From Rhizobium leguminosarum (GTDB lineage: Bacteria > Pseudomonadota > Alphaproteobacteria > Rhizobiales > Rhizobiaceae), in contig NZ_CP025013.1 in the NCBI RefSeq assembly GCF_002953715.1, forward strand, positions 806,001 to 870,000: a stretch of 64,000 nt of DNA. The letters run 5' to 3'. Each line of letters begins with the position of its first letter. Position 1 is the stretch's first letter. The notes beneath the pieces were generated by a model, which was not told the origin of the DNA, did no database searches, and saw only the letters and a list, made by a program, of their open reading frames with translations. The position numbers were made by a program, and so were the translations under genes. Below are positions 42,514-51,513 of the stretch, one piece after another.

Positions 42514-42991
42514 GGGGCTGTCTGCTGGCTATCCCTGTTCGACGAATCGCCGTTCCGCGTACTGAAAAATCAGCGCTCGCGTTTAGGTGGCACTTTGACA
42601 TCTTCCCGCGCCTGATCGGGATTCTGTTCTTGGAACCGTAGAATTCGGTTCGCGTTTCCCAAGCTTTCAGAATGGCCGATGTGGATCCCTCGATCTGTAA
42701 TGAACGCACTGCCCTCTCGTCGATTGAAGAAGGCTGGCAGCGTCGCCTTGCGGCCGAATACAGCTCGGAGCGCTCGAAGCGCGAAAAGCAGGACGTGGTC
42801 GAGGTTCTGGGGCTGAGCCGCCAGAGTGAGGCGCTGCTGTGCCAGCTCGATGATCTTCCTTACACGGGCTTGGAGGAAGCGCTCGGTGGCTGGTTCAAGC
42901 CAACACGAGATGGCAGATCTATGGTGCGGATCCGGACAGTGATCATTTCTGCCGCAATTCGAGGTTCGAGTGGGGCTGGGCGAGCCTCACT
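42514..42991. other. Gene-poor region behind the truncated RpiR gene
   Basis: About 480 bp without a convincing gene. A 107-codon open frame at 42672-42995 has no clear ribosome-binding site and no recognisable family. No repeat or hairpin stands out. Probably rearranged DNA linked to loss of the RpiR C-terminus. Confidence 0.5.
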
Positions 42992-44317
42992 TTAAAAGTC
43001 GGCCACTTTGCCCCAGGCGGATCCTCCGAAGCGGTCGGGATGGTAAGGCATGGGATCAACGATCGGCTCATCGCCCGTGACGATATCGGCGATCAGATGA
43101 CCGGCGCCCGGCCCGATGCCAAAGCCATGGCCGCTGAAGCCTGCAGCGAGGATGAAACCGGGCAAGGTGGCGATCTCGCCGATCCCCGGCACGCCGTCGG
43201 GCGTGCTGTCGATATAGCCCGCCCAGGTCGCGCTGATGGCGGTTTTCTTCAAGGCGGGCAGAAGCTCGAGCGCCCGCGCATGGGTGAGGGCAATGGTGGC
43301 CTCATCGACCGTCGGGTCGAGGATGCGCATGCGCTCCATCGGCGTCGGCTTGTCGAGCCGCCAGCGGGCGAGAGATTCGTGACCCGAGCGAAAGCCCTCC
43401 AATCCGCCGGGTGCGAGACTGCGCCAGCGCCGGGCAAACATCGGCAGGAACTGCCGCGCGAAGCGAAACTGCTGTGGCGTGGGATCGACGCGGGCGCGGC
43501 CGCTGATCGCCAGCGTGTGGCCGCCATCGCGGCGTCGCGTCACCGAAACGGCTGATGTATGCAACGCATCCGGCAGGCTGCTTGCGCCTGGCGATACGGA
43601 GAGGATCGAGGAGCGTATCGAGGCTTGCGGAAATCGAATGCCGAGCTGGCGGCAGAAGGAGGAGGCCCAGGCACCGCCGGCCAAGATTGCGATCTTTGTC
43701 CGGATGGTGCCATGCTCCGTGACAACGCCCGAGAGCCTGCCGCCTTCGATCTCGATGCCGCGGGCAGCACAGGACTGATGCACCGTGCCCCCGAGTTTAA
43801 GGATCGCACGTGCAACGGCCGGCGCAGCGCTCGCCGGATCGGCGGTGCCGTCGGTCGGCGAAAACACCCCGCCTTTCCATGAAGCGCCGGTGGCGCGCCC
43901 GCGTTCGGTCGCCTCGGCGCTGCTCAACATATGTGTCGTGACGCCGACCGAGCGGGCGAAATCGCGCCAGCGTGCCCAGCCGGACAGTTCCTCGTCGCTA
44001 TTGCTGAGATAGAAGAGGCCGCAACGACGAAAGCCCGTATCCTCCCCGGTCTCAGTGGCGAAGCGCTCCCACAGCTCGAGGCTCTTCGTCGACATCGGCA
44101 GTTCACGGGCGTCGCGGTTCTGCTGGCGGCACCAGCCCCAGTTGCGGCTCGATTGCTCGGCGCCGATAAGGCCCTTCTCGACCAGGGCGACCTTCAATCC
44201 GCGCCGGGTGAGATAATAGGCCGCGAAAACGCCGACGATGCCGCCGCCGATGACCACGACATCAGCAGTGGAAGGCAGTTCCGGCGTGGTGTCGACGCGA
44301 TTGAGCGGTGCGGGCAT
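42992..44317 (-). CDS. FAD-dependent oxidoreductase (DadA/DAO family)
   Basis: 441 residues: N-terminal FAD motif VVVIGGGIVGVFAAYYLTRR, EQSSRNWGWCRQQ substrate-side loop, and C-terminal GFILAAGFSGHGFGIGPGAG. These are the features of D-amino-acid dehydrogenase, sarcosine oxidase and related amine oxidases. Divergent from an Lrp/AsnC regulator with an operator-like dyad between them, so it probably oxidises an amino acid or N-alkyl amine sensed by that regulator. Substrate not assignable. Confidence 0.87.
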   Translation of the reverse strand: MPAPLNRVDTTPELPSTADVVVIGGGIVGVFAAYYLTRRGLKVALVEKGLIGAEQSSRNWGWCRQQNRDARELPMSTKSLELWERFATETGEDTGFRRCGLFYLSNSDEELSGWARWRDFARSVGVTTHMLSSAEATERGRATGASWKGGVFSPTDGTADPASAAPAVARAILKLGGTVHQSCAARGIEIEGGRLSGVVTEHGTIRTKIAILAGGAWASSFCRQLGIRFPQASIRSSILSVSPGASSLPDALHTSAVSVTRRRDGGHTLAISGRARVDPTPQQFRFARQFLPMFARRWRSLAPGGLEGFRSGHESLARWRLDKPTPMERMRILDPTVDEATIALTHARALELLPALKKTAISATWAGYIDSTPDGVPGIGEIATLPGFILAAGFSGHGFGIGPGAGHLIADIVTGDEPIVDPMPYHPDRFGGSAWGKVADF

Positions 44318-44498
44318 GGGAGAATCTCCGTTTTAACCGTAGTGTAGCGGATCCGACGCCACGGCTTTGCCGGAGATCGGTTGGTGGCAGCAGAAGATTC
44401 CGTGTTGGGAGGACGCCAGCAGCCGTTTGTGCTTCGGCCTGTCTCGCAACGCGATCGACAGGCCAACGTCATGTGTTAAGGTTGGTGCCGGGAAACAA

Positions 44499-44515
44499 GC
44501 AGCATAATCTGCTGC
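44499..44515. promoter_or_regulatory. Inverted repeat, likely Lrp-type operator
   Basis: GCAGCA-N5-TGCTGC dyad with an AT-rich centre (TAATC), 19 bp before the Lrp/AsnC start. This matches the general form of AsnC/BkdR-type sites and should control both divergent genes. Confidence 0.5.
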
Positions 44516-44534
44516 GTCATTGAGGGCGTGTGCG

Positions 44535-45011
44535 ATGAAACTCGACCGGATCGACGTAAAAATTCTCTATGAACTGCAAAAGAATGGCCGCGTCACCAAT
44601 GTGGAACTCGCCGAACTGGTCAATCTGTCGCCGAGCCCCTGCCTGATGCGGGTGAAGAAGCTGCAGTCGGAGGGCTACATCGAAGGCTATTCGGCTCAGA
44701 TCAACGTCAGCAAACTCGGGCAGACGCTGACCGTGTTCACCGAGATCACCCTGAAGAACCATCGGCAGATCGATTTCGCCCGCTTCCTGGCGGCGATCGA
44801 GAAGGTCGACCAGGTGATCGAATGCCATCTGGTTTCGGGCGGCTACGATTATCTGCTGAAATTCGTCACCGCCGGGATCGACGAATACCAGACGATCATG
44901 GAGCGGCTGACCGACCTGGACGTCGGCATCGACAAGTATTTCAGCTTCGTCGTCCTGAAATCACCGATCGTCAAAGCCCACATGCCGCTGACCACCTTGT
45001 TTCCGCACTAG
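44535..45011 (+). CDS. Lrp/AsnC-family transcriptional regulator
   Basis: 158 residues: helix-turn-helix LDRIDVKILYELQKNGRVTN, then LVNLSPSPCLMRVKKL, and a RAM domain with VIECHLVSGGYDYLLKF. Closest in type to regulators of adjacent amino-acid-oxidising genes (BkdR, PutR, DadR). ATG 44535 is the usual start; 44520 is also in frame. Divergent from the DadA-like oxidase. Distinct from the PutR-like protein at 19602. Confidence 0.88.
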   Translation: MKLDRIDVKILYELQKNGRVTNVELAELVNLSPSPCLMRVKKLQSEGYIEGYSAQINVSKLGQTLTVFTEITLKNHRQIDFARFLAAIEKVDQVIECHLVSGGYDYLLKFVTAGIDEYQTIMERLTDLDVGIDKYFSFVVLKSPIVKAHMPLTTLFPH

Positions 45012-45354
45012 CCGGCGAGAGGACCGCAGCCGGAGCCCCCGCTCAAACCCAAGATTTCGGGGTTTCAGGCTGACCGCACCCAACTGCATCTCCCCGATCC
45101 AATCTGTCCTAAGCAGATGCCGATTCTCCCTGTCGCAGGTTGTTCCCCCTATAATTATAAGCTTCATACTGGTTGGAAGGACTTACGACAGAATTTCGGG
45201 CTTTCTTTCCGAAGCGATGTTCGCTGCCACTTGCAGATCTCTTGCCGTGGAACCCAGGCTTTTCAACGTGACCTGCCCGGGTGCACGCCGGGTCTGGCAA
45301 GCGCCTTGCTTTTGGTTTCCAGGAGGGCAGCGCGATAACACCTTGAATCGGCGC
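45012..45354. other. Intergenic region between Lrp and Dpp genes
   Basis: About 340 bp between converging transcripts. I find no gene. Aside from a weak AAACCC / GGGTTT dyad near 45045-45065 that may contribute to termination, nothing stands out. Confidence 0.5.
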
Positions 45355-47010
45355 TCAGTGCCGGCAATAGGCCCGCACCAACTCCGGATCCTGCTGGAGC
45401 CCGTCGAGCCAGGCCGGATCGAGCGTCGGCACCGATGAGAAGAGCAGTTGCGAATAGGGGTGTTGCGGCGCCTTCACTGTCGAGGACGTGATTTCCTCGA
45501 CCTTCCGGCCTCCATACATCACGACGATCTCGTCGCAGATCGCCTCAACCACCGAGAGGTCGTGGCTGATAAAGATGTAGGAGAGGCCGAGTTCGCGCTG
45601 CAATTCCTTGAGCAGGTCGATGACAGCGGCGGCGACCACCGTGTCGAGTGCCGAGGTAATCTCGTCGCAGAGGATCAGCTTCGGATCGGCGGCGAGCGCC
45701 CGGGCGAAGTTGACGCGCTGCTTCTGCCCACCCGAGAGTTCGCCCGGCCGGCGATGGCGCAGGTTGCGGGGCAGGCGCACCATGTCGAGCAGTTGATCGA
45801 TCCGGGCGTTTCGCGCCTTTCGATCCATGGCGTGGTAAAAGACCAAAGGTCTGTCGAGGATGTCCTCGACCGATTTTGCCGGGTTGAGTGCGGTATCGGC
45901 ATATTGGAAGACGATCTGCATCTCGCGCAACTCATCGCGCGAACGCTCGCGCGCGTTGCGATGCAGTTCCGTGCCGTCGAAGACGATCTTGCCGACCGCG
46001 GCCGGCAGGATGCCGGCGATGGTACGGGCGAGCGTCGACTTGCCGCAACCGGATTCGCCGATAATGCCGAGATTGCGGCCTTTCTCCACCTTCAGGCTCA
46101 CATGCTCGACCGCGCGAACGAGTGGCAGGCCATCGGCCTGGCGCTGTCCATAGCCCGCGACTAGATCCTCGATGCTCAGCAGGGGAGCTGTCGCGGGTTC
46201 GGCGGGGCCAGTTGCGCCACGCGGTTTCGGTTCGAAGGCTGCGAGCAGCTCCCTGGTATAGGGGTGCTTGGCATTGTTGAGGATCTCGTCCGTGATGCCG
46301 GTTTCCTGGGTCTCTCCGCCTTTCAACACCACGATGCGGTCGGCGATCTGGGCGACGACGGCAAGGTCGTGCGAAACATAAACGCCAGCGATACCACCCT
46401 TCTTCATGACCGACTTGAAAGCCCGCAACACCTCGATCTGGGTTGTGACGTCGAGCGCCGTCGTCGGCTCGTCGAAGATGACGAGGGTCGGGTCGCCGAT
46501 CAGAGCCATGGCGGCAGCCAGACGCTGTAATTGGCCGCCGGAAACCTGGTGCGGATAACGGCTGCCGATCGTCTCGGGTTCCGGCAGCGACAGCGCCCGG
46601 AAGAGTTCGACTGCCCGGGCACGCGCCTCATCCGGCGACATCAGGTGGTGAATACGCGTGACTTCGATCACCTGGTCCATGATCGATGTGGCCGGGTTGA
46701 AGGCGGCAGCTGCCGATTGCGGGACATAGGCGACTTCCGTGCCGCGCACCTTGGCGCGCTGCTTCTCGCTGAGCGTGACCATGTCCTTGCCGCCGACCGA
46801 AACGCTGCCGCCGGAAATGCGACAGCCCGCACGGGTATAGCCCATCAGGGTCAGGGCGATCGTTGTCTTGCCCGAGCCGCTCTCACCGATCAGCGCGACG
46901 ATCTCGCCCTCGGCAACATCGAGGCTGACACCCTTGATGATCTCGACGCGGCGGCCTGAATCGGTGGTGGCCTCGACCTTCAGGTCACGGATTTCAATGA
47001 AATTGCTCAT
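45355..47010 (-). CDS. Peptide ABC transporter, fused double ATP-binding protein (DppD-DppF/GsiA type)
   Basis: 551 residues with two complete ATPase halves: first Walker A GESGSGKTT with signature VSGGQLQR, second Walker A GESGCGKST with signature LSGGQKQR. Such fused ATPases (as GsiA) energise Dpp/Opp-type import of oligopeptides or small cationic compounds. The ATG overlaps the preceding permease stop by 4 bp. Last gene of the operon running from the GNAT gene downward. Confidence 0.92.
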   Translation of the reverse strand: MSNFIEIRDLKVEATTDSGRRVEIIKGVSLDVAEGEIVALIGESGSGKTTIALTLMGYTRAGCRISGGSVSVGGKDMVTLSEKQRAKVRGTEVAYVPQSAAAAFNPATSIMDQVIEVTRIHHLMSPDEARARAVELFRALSLPEPETIGSRYPHQVSGGQLQRLAAAMALIGDPTLVIFDEPTTALDVTTQIEVLRAFKSVMKKGGIAGVYVSHDLAVVAQIADRIVVLKGGETQETGITDEILNNAKHPYTRELLAAFEPKPRGATGPAEPATAPLLSIEDLVAGYGQRQADGLPLVRAVEHVSLKVEKGRNLGIIGESGCGKSTLARTIAGILPAAVGKIVFDGTELHRNARERSRDELREMQIVFQYADTALNPAKSVEDILDRPLVFYHAMDRKARNARIDQLLDMVRLPRNLRHRRPGELSGGQKQRVNFARALAADPKLILCDEITSALDTVVAAAVIDLLKELQRELGLSYIFISHDLSVVEAICDEIVVMYGGRKVEEITSSTVKAPQHPYSQLLFSSVPTLDPAWLDGLQQDPELVRAYCRH

Positions 47011-47873
47011 GAGGTGCTCCGGTCGCGAATTTTCTGCGGCAGGTTGTCGATCAGCAGGTTGACGCTGATCGTCAGGCTGGCGATGGCAAGCGAGGGGAAC
47101 ATCACCGCCGGCGCACCAAACGGCAGGCCGCCGATATTCTCGCGCACCAGCGCACCCCAATCGGCATAGGGCGGCTGGACGCCAAGGCCGAGGAAGGAAA
47201 GCCCGGACAGGAGGAGAACGATGAAGACGAAGCGGATGCCGAGATCGGCAAGTACCGGTCCGACGATGTTGGGCAGTATTTCCGAGCGAATGAGATAGAG
47301 GGTGCTTTCACCGCGGATGCGCGCGACCGTGATGAAATCCATCGCATTGATGTTGACGGCGAGCGCCCGGGCGAAACGGTAAGCGCCAGGGATGTAGATC
47401 ACTGACAGCGTCATTATCAGAACCGGGACCGAGGAGCCGACGGCAGCGACGACCACCAGACCGAACAGTTTGCTCGGGATGGAGTTGAGGGCGTCGAGGA
47501 AGCGGCTGAGGATGGTGTCCAGCCAGCCGCCGGCGACCGCTGCGATCATGCCGAGCACGACGCCGCTGAAGCATGCGATCGTGACCGCCGCCAGCGAGAT
47601 ACCGACGGTGTAGCGTGCGCCCATCAGAATCCTTGAGAGCATGTCGCGGCCGAGATAATCGGAGCCGAGCCAGAGTTCCCGGCTCATCGGGCCGAAATAG
47701 TCGAGATCGATGATCTCGCCGACGGGGTAGGGGATGACCCATGGCGCGAAGATCGCAACGAGCGCCCATGAGAGGATCACAGTGAAGCCGATCGCGCCGA
47801 CGATGTTGAAGCGATAGCCAAACCGGGTTCCGGACAGCCGGCCGGAGGTGGTTTCGGAACTGGTCATGGTCAT
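47007..47873 (-). CDS. ABC transporter permease, DppC-like
   Basis: 288 residues with six membrane helices and the DppC pattern LGSDYLGRDMLSRILMGARY near the N-terminus and the EAA-like IRGESTLYLIRSEILPNIVG loop. It overlaps the genes on both sides by 4 bp, showing tight translational coupling. Confidence 0.92.
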   Translation of the reverse strand: MTMTSSETTSGRLSGTRFGYRFNIVGAIGFTVILSWALVAIFAPWVIPYPVGEIIDLDYFGPMSRELWLGSDYLGRDMLSRILMGARYTVGISLAAVTIACFSGVVLGMIAAVAGGWLDTILSRFLDALNSIPSKLFGLVVVAAVGSSVPVLIMTLSVIYIPGAYRFARALAVNINAMDFITVARIRGESTLYLIRSEILPNIVGPVLADLGIRFVFIVLLLSGLSFLGLGVQPPYADWGALVRENIGGLPFGAPAVMFPSLAIASLTISVNLLIDNLPQKIRDRSTS

Positions 47874-48820
47874 CGGAGCCTCGGATTGGAAAGGATGGCG
47901 ATGATATCGGCGATGGTGATCAGCAGCAGATAGCCCAGGCAGAAAATCATCGCGCAGCTCTGGATCAGCGGCAGGTCGCGGGTGGCGACTGCATCCAGCA
48001 TCAGCTTGGCGATACCGGGATAGTTGAAAATGGTCTCGACGATGATGACGCCTCCGAGCAGATAGGACAGCGAAAGCGCGACGGCATTGACGATCGGGCC
48101 CAGCGCATTGGGCAGGGCATGGCGAAAGACGATGCGCGGCCGGGAGGCGCCCTTGAGCAATGCCATTTCGACATAGGGTGTGTTGAGCGTCTCGATGACA
48201 GCCGCGCGCGTCATGCGGATCATCTGGGCAGAGACGACGAAGGTGAGGGTGATCACCGGCATGGCATAGACGCGCAATATGTCGGTCAGACTGTGGACTT
48301 CATTGGCGAAAGACAGCGCCGGCAGCCATTTCAGATAGACGGCGAAGACGAGCGCTGCGGAGGTCGCGACCATGAACTCCGGCACGGAGATGACGCCGAT
48401 GGTGATCACGGTGACGATCCGGTCGTAAAGGGTGCCGCGCAGCATCGCCGCAGTGATCCCGAGCGTCAGCGCGATCGGTACGGAGAAAAGCGCGGTGACG
48501 CCTGCAAGTTTCAGCGTGTTGACGAAGCGGCCGGCGATGAGAGCAGCGATCGGCATTTCGTTGGCATAGGACGTGCCGAGGTCGCCTTGCAGCAGCCCGA
48601 CTAACCAGCGCAGGAAACGAAAGAGCGCCGGTTCGTCGAGATGCATGGCCTTGCGCAGGCCTTCGACGGCTTCTGGCGTGGCGGCTTGGCCGAGCAGGAT
48701 CGTTGCCGTATCTCCAGGCAACAGCGTTGTCGCGAAGAAGACGGCGAAGGAGACGATCACCAGGGTGATCACGGCGACGAACAATCTGCTCAGTACAAGG
48801 GATAAGACCTGGCGGTTCAC
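47870..48820 (-). CDS. ABC transporter permease, DppB-like
   Basis: 316 residues, six membrane helices, DppB N-terminal features (FAVFFATTLLPGDTATILLG) and the EAA loop KGASRPRIVFRHALPNALGP. Follows the binding-protein gene after 89 bp that contain a strong hairpin. Confidence 0.92.
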   Translation of the reverse strand: MNRQVLSLVLSRLFVAVITLVIVSFAVFFATTLLPGDTATILLGQAATPEAVEGLRKAMHLDEPALFRFLRWLVGLLQGDLGTSYANEMPIAALIAGRFVNTLKLAGVTALFSVPIALTLGITAAMLRGTLYDRIVTVITIGVISVPEFMVATSAALVFAVYLKWLPALSFANEVHSLTDILRVYAMPVITLTFVVSAQMIRMTRAAVIETLNTPYVEMALLKGASRPRIVFRHALPNALGPIVNAVALSLSYLLGGVIIVETIFNYPGIAKLMLDAVATRDLPLIQSCAMIFCLGYLLLITIADIIAILSNPRLR

Positions 48821-48871
48821 GGGCGTCTTCCCTTTGCGTTCGAGTTGAGTTCCACCAATGCAGATGGAGGA

Positions 48872-48896
48872 ACTGGGGCGCGGCTGCAGCCCCAGT
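48872..48896 (-). promoter_or_regulatory. Hairpin between binding-protein and permease genes
   Basis: ACTGGGGC and GCCCCAGT, a perfect 8-bp stem with a 9-nt loop, just behind the binding-protein stop and before the DppB-like gene. No T-tract. Likely an mRNA-stabilising or partial termination element giving more binding protein than permease. Confidence 0.55.
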
Positions 48897-48909
48897 CTGC
48901 TTTGCTGTA

Positions 48910-50520
48910 TCAGGCTTCAAGCCAGACATATTCCGCGAAAGCGTATCCCATCTGGCCGCCTAGCGGGTTGGCTTCCAGGCCCTTGAGCTTGGCGGCCGTG
49001 GCATCGACGTTCGAGATATAGGCCGGAATGATTGTACCAGCTTCCTGGGCGACCATGCCCTGCATCTCGTTATAGATCGTCTTGCGCTTGTCTTGATCGA
49101 GAGAGCCGCGCGCCTCGATCAGCATCTTGTCGAACTTCTCCGACTTGTAGTGGCTTTCGTTCCACGGAGCGTCCGAGGTGTAGAGCAGGGAGAAGAGGAT
49201 ATCAGGGGTCGGACGCGGGTTGATATTGCCGAAGTGAATCGGCGCCTTGAGCCAGTAATTGTCCCAATAACCATCAGATGGCACTCGCTGCACGTCGAGC
49301 TTCATGCCGATTTCGGCGCCGGCCGCCTGGATGATCATGGCCATGTCGATCGACGAGCTCGCCGCATCGGAAGCGATGATCGGGATGGATTGGCCAAGCA
49401 CGCCGGCCTTGTCGAAGTGGAACTTCGCCTTCTCAGGATCAAAGGCTCGCGCTTTCAGCTCTGCGTCATGATAGAAGTTCGCCGGTGAAACGGGTTGATC
49501 GTTGCCGACTTCACCGAGACCGCGCAGCGCCGATTTGACGATCTGTTCGCGGTTGACGAGATACTTCATGCCCTCGATGAAGTCCCGCTTATTGCCGGGC
49601 TCCATATCCAGTCGTATGTTGAGATTGGTATAGTTGCCGGACGTCGTCTTGGACAAGGTGAAGCCGTCGCCCTGGGCCTCGACGAGGCGCATAGAGCGCG
49701 GATTGATCGTGGCTGCGAGATGGATGTCGCCCGCAAGCAGTGCGTTGACGCGGGCATTATCGTCGCTGATCGCGAAATATTCGAAGGAATCGACATTCGG
49801 GCCGGATTTCCAGTAATTCTTGTTCTTGATCCCGACAGACCGGACGCCCGGCTCGAAGACTTCCTTGACGAAAGCGCCGGTGCCGTTGGCTTTGGTGAAA
49901 TCGGTCGTGCCGTCGGAAACGATCATGAAGTGATGCATCGATAGAATGGTCGGCAGGTCGGCATTCGGGCTGGCGAGCGTGATCTCGACGGTCTGTTTGT
50001 CCACGACCTTGAAGCCGGTCATCTGGGCGGCGATCTTGGCGACCTTCGAGCCGACGGATGGGTCGAGATGGCGCTTCAGCGAGAAAACCACGTCATCGGC
50101 GGTCAGCGGCTTGCCGTCATGGAAGGTGACGCCGCTCTTCAGCTTGACCGTCCAGGTCTTCGCATCCTTTGACTCGATTGCGTCGGCAAGCTCCATCTGC
50201 GGCGTGCCTGATTTGTCGAGGAAGGTGAGGCGGTTATAGAAGGAACAGCACCGGACATAGTCGGTGGAGAGCGACGCCTTGGCGGGGTCGAGCGTATCGG
50301 CCGTGGATGACGACCAGCCGGCCGCCTTGAGCGAGCCGCCGGAAACGGGCGTGGCGGCGAGCGCCTTGCCGGCGCGGCCAAGCACGAGCCCGCCGGCTGA
50401 CAGGGCCACGCCGCCCGCAAGCATCATATGCAGCAATTCGCGACGAGTGGCGCCACGACGGATGGCGCTTTCGACCATGGCGTCGTCGGATCTGGTCCAA
50501 TTGGTAATCTTGTCGTTCAT
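48910..50520 (-). CDS. ABC transporter substrate-binding protein (DppA/OppA family 5)
   Basis: 536 residues. The N-terminus has a twin-arginine motif (ATRRELLHMMLAGGVALSAG), so it is probably exported folded by Tat. The mature part is family 5: LDPAKASLSTDYVRC, then DGKPLTADDVVFSLKRHLDP (the family signature) and SGNYTNLNIRL. It binds a peptide, opine-like or amine ligand in the periplasm for the Dpp-like channel. Follows the HAD gene on the same strand. Confidence 0.9.
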   Translation of the reverse strand: MNDKITNWTRSDDAMVESAIRRGATRRELLHMMLAGGVALSAGGLVLGRAGKALAATPVSGGSLKAAGWSSSTADTLDPAKASLSTDYVRCCSFYNRLTFLDKSGTPQMELADAIESKDAKTWTVKLKSGVTFHDGKPLTADDVVFSLKRHLDPSVGSKVAKIAAQMTGFKVVDKQTVEITLASPNADLPTILSMHHFMIVSDGTTDFTKANGTGAFVKEVFEPGVRSVGIKNKNYWKSGPNVDSFEYFAISDDNARVNALLAGDIHLAATINPRSMRLVEAQGDGFTLSKTTSGNYTNLNIRLDMEPGNKRDFIEGMKYLVNREQIVKSALRGLGEVGNDQPVSPANFYHDAELKARAFDPEKAKFHFDKAGVLGQSIPIIASDAASSSIDMAMIIQAAGAEIGMKLDVQRVPSDGYWDNYWLKAPIHFGNINPRPTPDILFSLLYTSDAPWNESHYKSEKFDKMLIEARGSLDQDKRKTIYNEMQGMVAQEAGTIIPAYISNVDATAAKLKGLEANPLGGQMGYAFAEYVWLEA

Positions 50521-50583
50521 CTCATTCCCCTTTTCTTGTGTGGCGGGCTGCCCGTTCCGGGCAGGCCCGATCTGCTTTCAAAG

Positions 50584-51297
50584 TCAGGCGCGCGCGGCGG
50601 CCACGGCATCGGCAAGGCCGGCCATGGAGGTGAAATGGTAATCGGGTTTGGTGAACTCGGCCGGTTCGATCGTGCCGCCGTAACCCTTCTCGGCATGTCG
50701 CCGCTCGATCCAGCAATTGGTCAGCCCGAGTTTCCGGGAAATCCCGATGTCGTGGTACTGGCTCTGGGCGACATGCAGGATGTCGTCCTTTGAATGTCCT
50801 TCCGAGGCGACGTAGTCGAATACCGTCTCGAAGAATGCGGGATCGGGTTTCTCGGTCCCGGTATCATCCGCGGTGAAGGCGGCATAAAACGGATTGCCGA
50901 GTTCCTTCTCGAAGAAATCGAATGCCCAGCGGCGGGCGTTGGTCATCGCAACGAGACGGTAATCCTTCGCAAGACTTGCCAGCGCTGCGGCGCTGTCTGC
51001 AAAACCCTTCCAGCCCTTGGCCGAATCCCGCAGCCGTTCGCCATATTTTTGATCGGCGGGCAGGCCGAGCTTCGGCGCGATCGAGAGGTAGACGCGCACG
51101 AGGTCGTCGGGGAAGAGGTCGGCATCCTCGGAGTAGCGGGCTGCACGGTAAAGGCTAAGCGCCTGCTCGCCGTCGATTTCAGTCCCCGCCTCGGTCGAGA
51201 TCTCGGCGAGGCAGGTCTTGAGGCCGCCTTCGAAGTCGATGAGCGTGCCGACGACGTCGAAGGTCAGGTATTTGAATTCCGGAAGGCTTTTGCTCAC
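50584..51297 (-). CDS. HAD-superfamily hydrolase, haloacid dehalogenase type II
   Basis: 237 residues: nucleophile Asp14 in FDVVGTLID, motif II in VAMTNARRW, motif III Lys in TEKPDPAFF, and ISRKLGLTNCWIERR. This is the L-2-haloacid-dehalogenase-like branch, although many members are phosphatases of unknown substrate. GTG 51297 is preceded by GGGGA; no ATG fits. A related HAD gene lies at 60402, and both accompany amine-processing genes, so a metabolic role in that pathway is more likely than dehalogenation. Confidence 0.82.
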   Translation of the reverse strand: MSKSLPEFKYLTFDVVGTLIDFEGGLKTCLAEISTEAGTEIDGEQALSLYRAARYSEDADLFPDDLVRVYLSIAPKLGLPADQKYGERLRDSAKGWKGFADSAAALASLAKDYRLVAMTNARRWAFDFFEKELGNPFYAAFTADDTGTEKPDPAFFETVFDYVASEGHSKDDILHVAQSQYHDIGISRKLGLTNCWIERRHAEKGYGGTIEPAEFTKPDYHFTSMAGLADAVAAARA

Positions 51298-51513
51298 GTG
51301 AATTCCCCAGTGTTCGGCTCCGATGGGAGCTCGGCTTCTCGAAGAAGAAAATTCTGTTCCGCTGGCGGGGTCTTTGTCCCGCTCTTGTATGGAAGGCCGG
51401 CTTCTGCCGCGGCCTTTCGTTGATTTCAGTGTGTCACCTGCACGGCACCGGATTCGCCGAATAGGCATCATGAGGCGGCACAAAATACCGAATCTGACCG
51501 TTTCGCGATATTC

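Noticed and set aside
42672..42995. A 107-codon plus-strand frame in the region behind the truncated RpiR gene
   Set aside because: No convincing ribosome-binding site and no recognisable domain; it also runs into the end of the convergent oxidase gene.
45045..45065. AAACCC / GGGTTT dyad as a terminator behind the Lrp gene
   Set aside because: The stem is short, the loop is long for it, and there is no T-tract; too weak to list as a feature.
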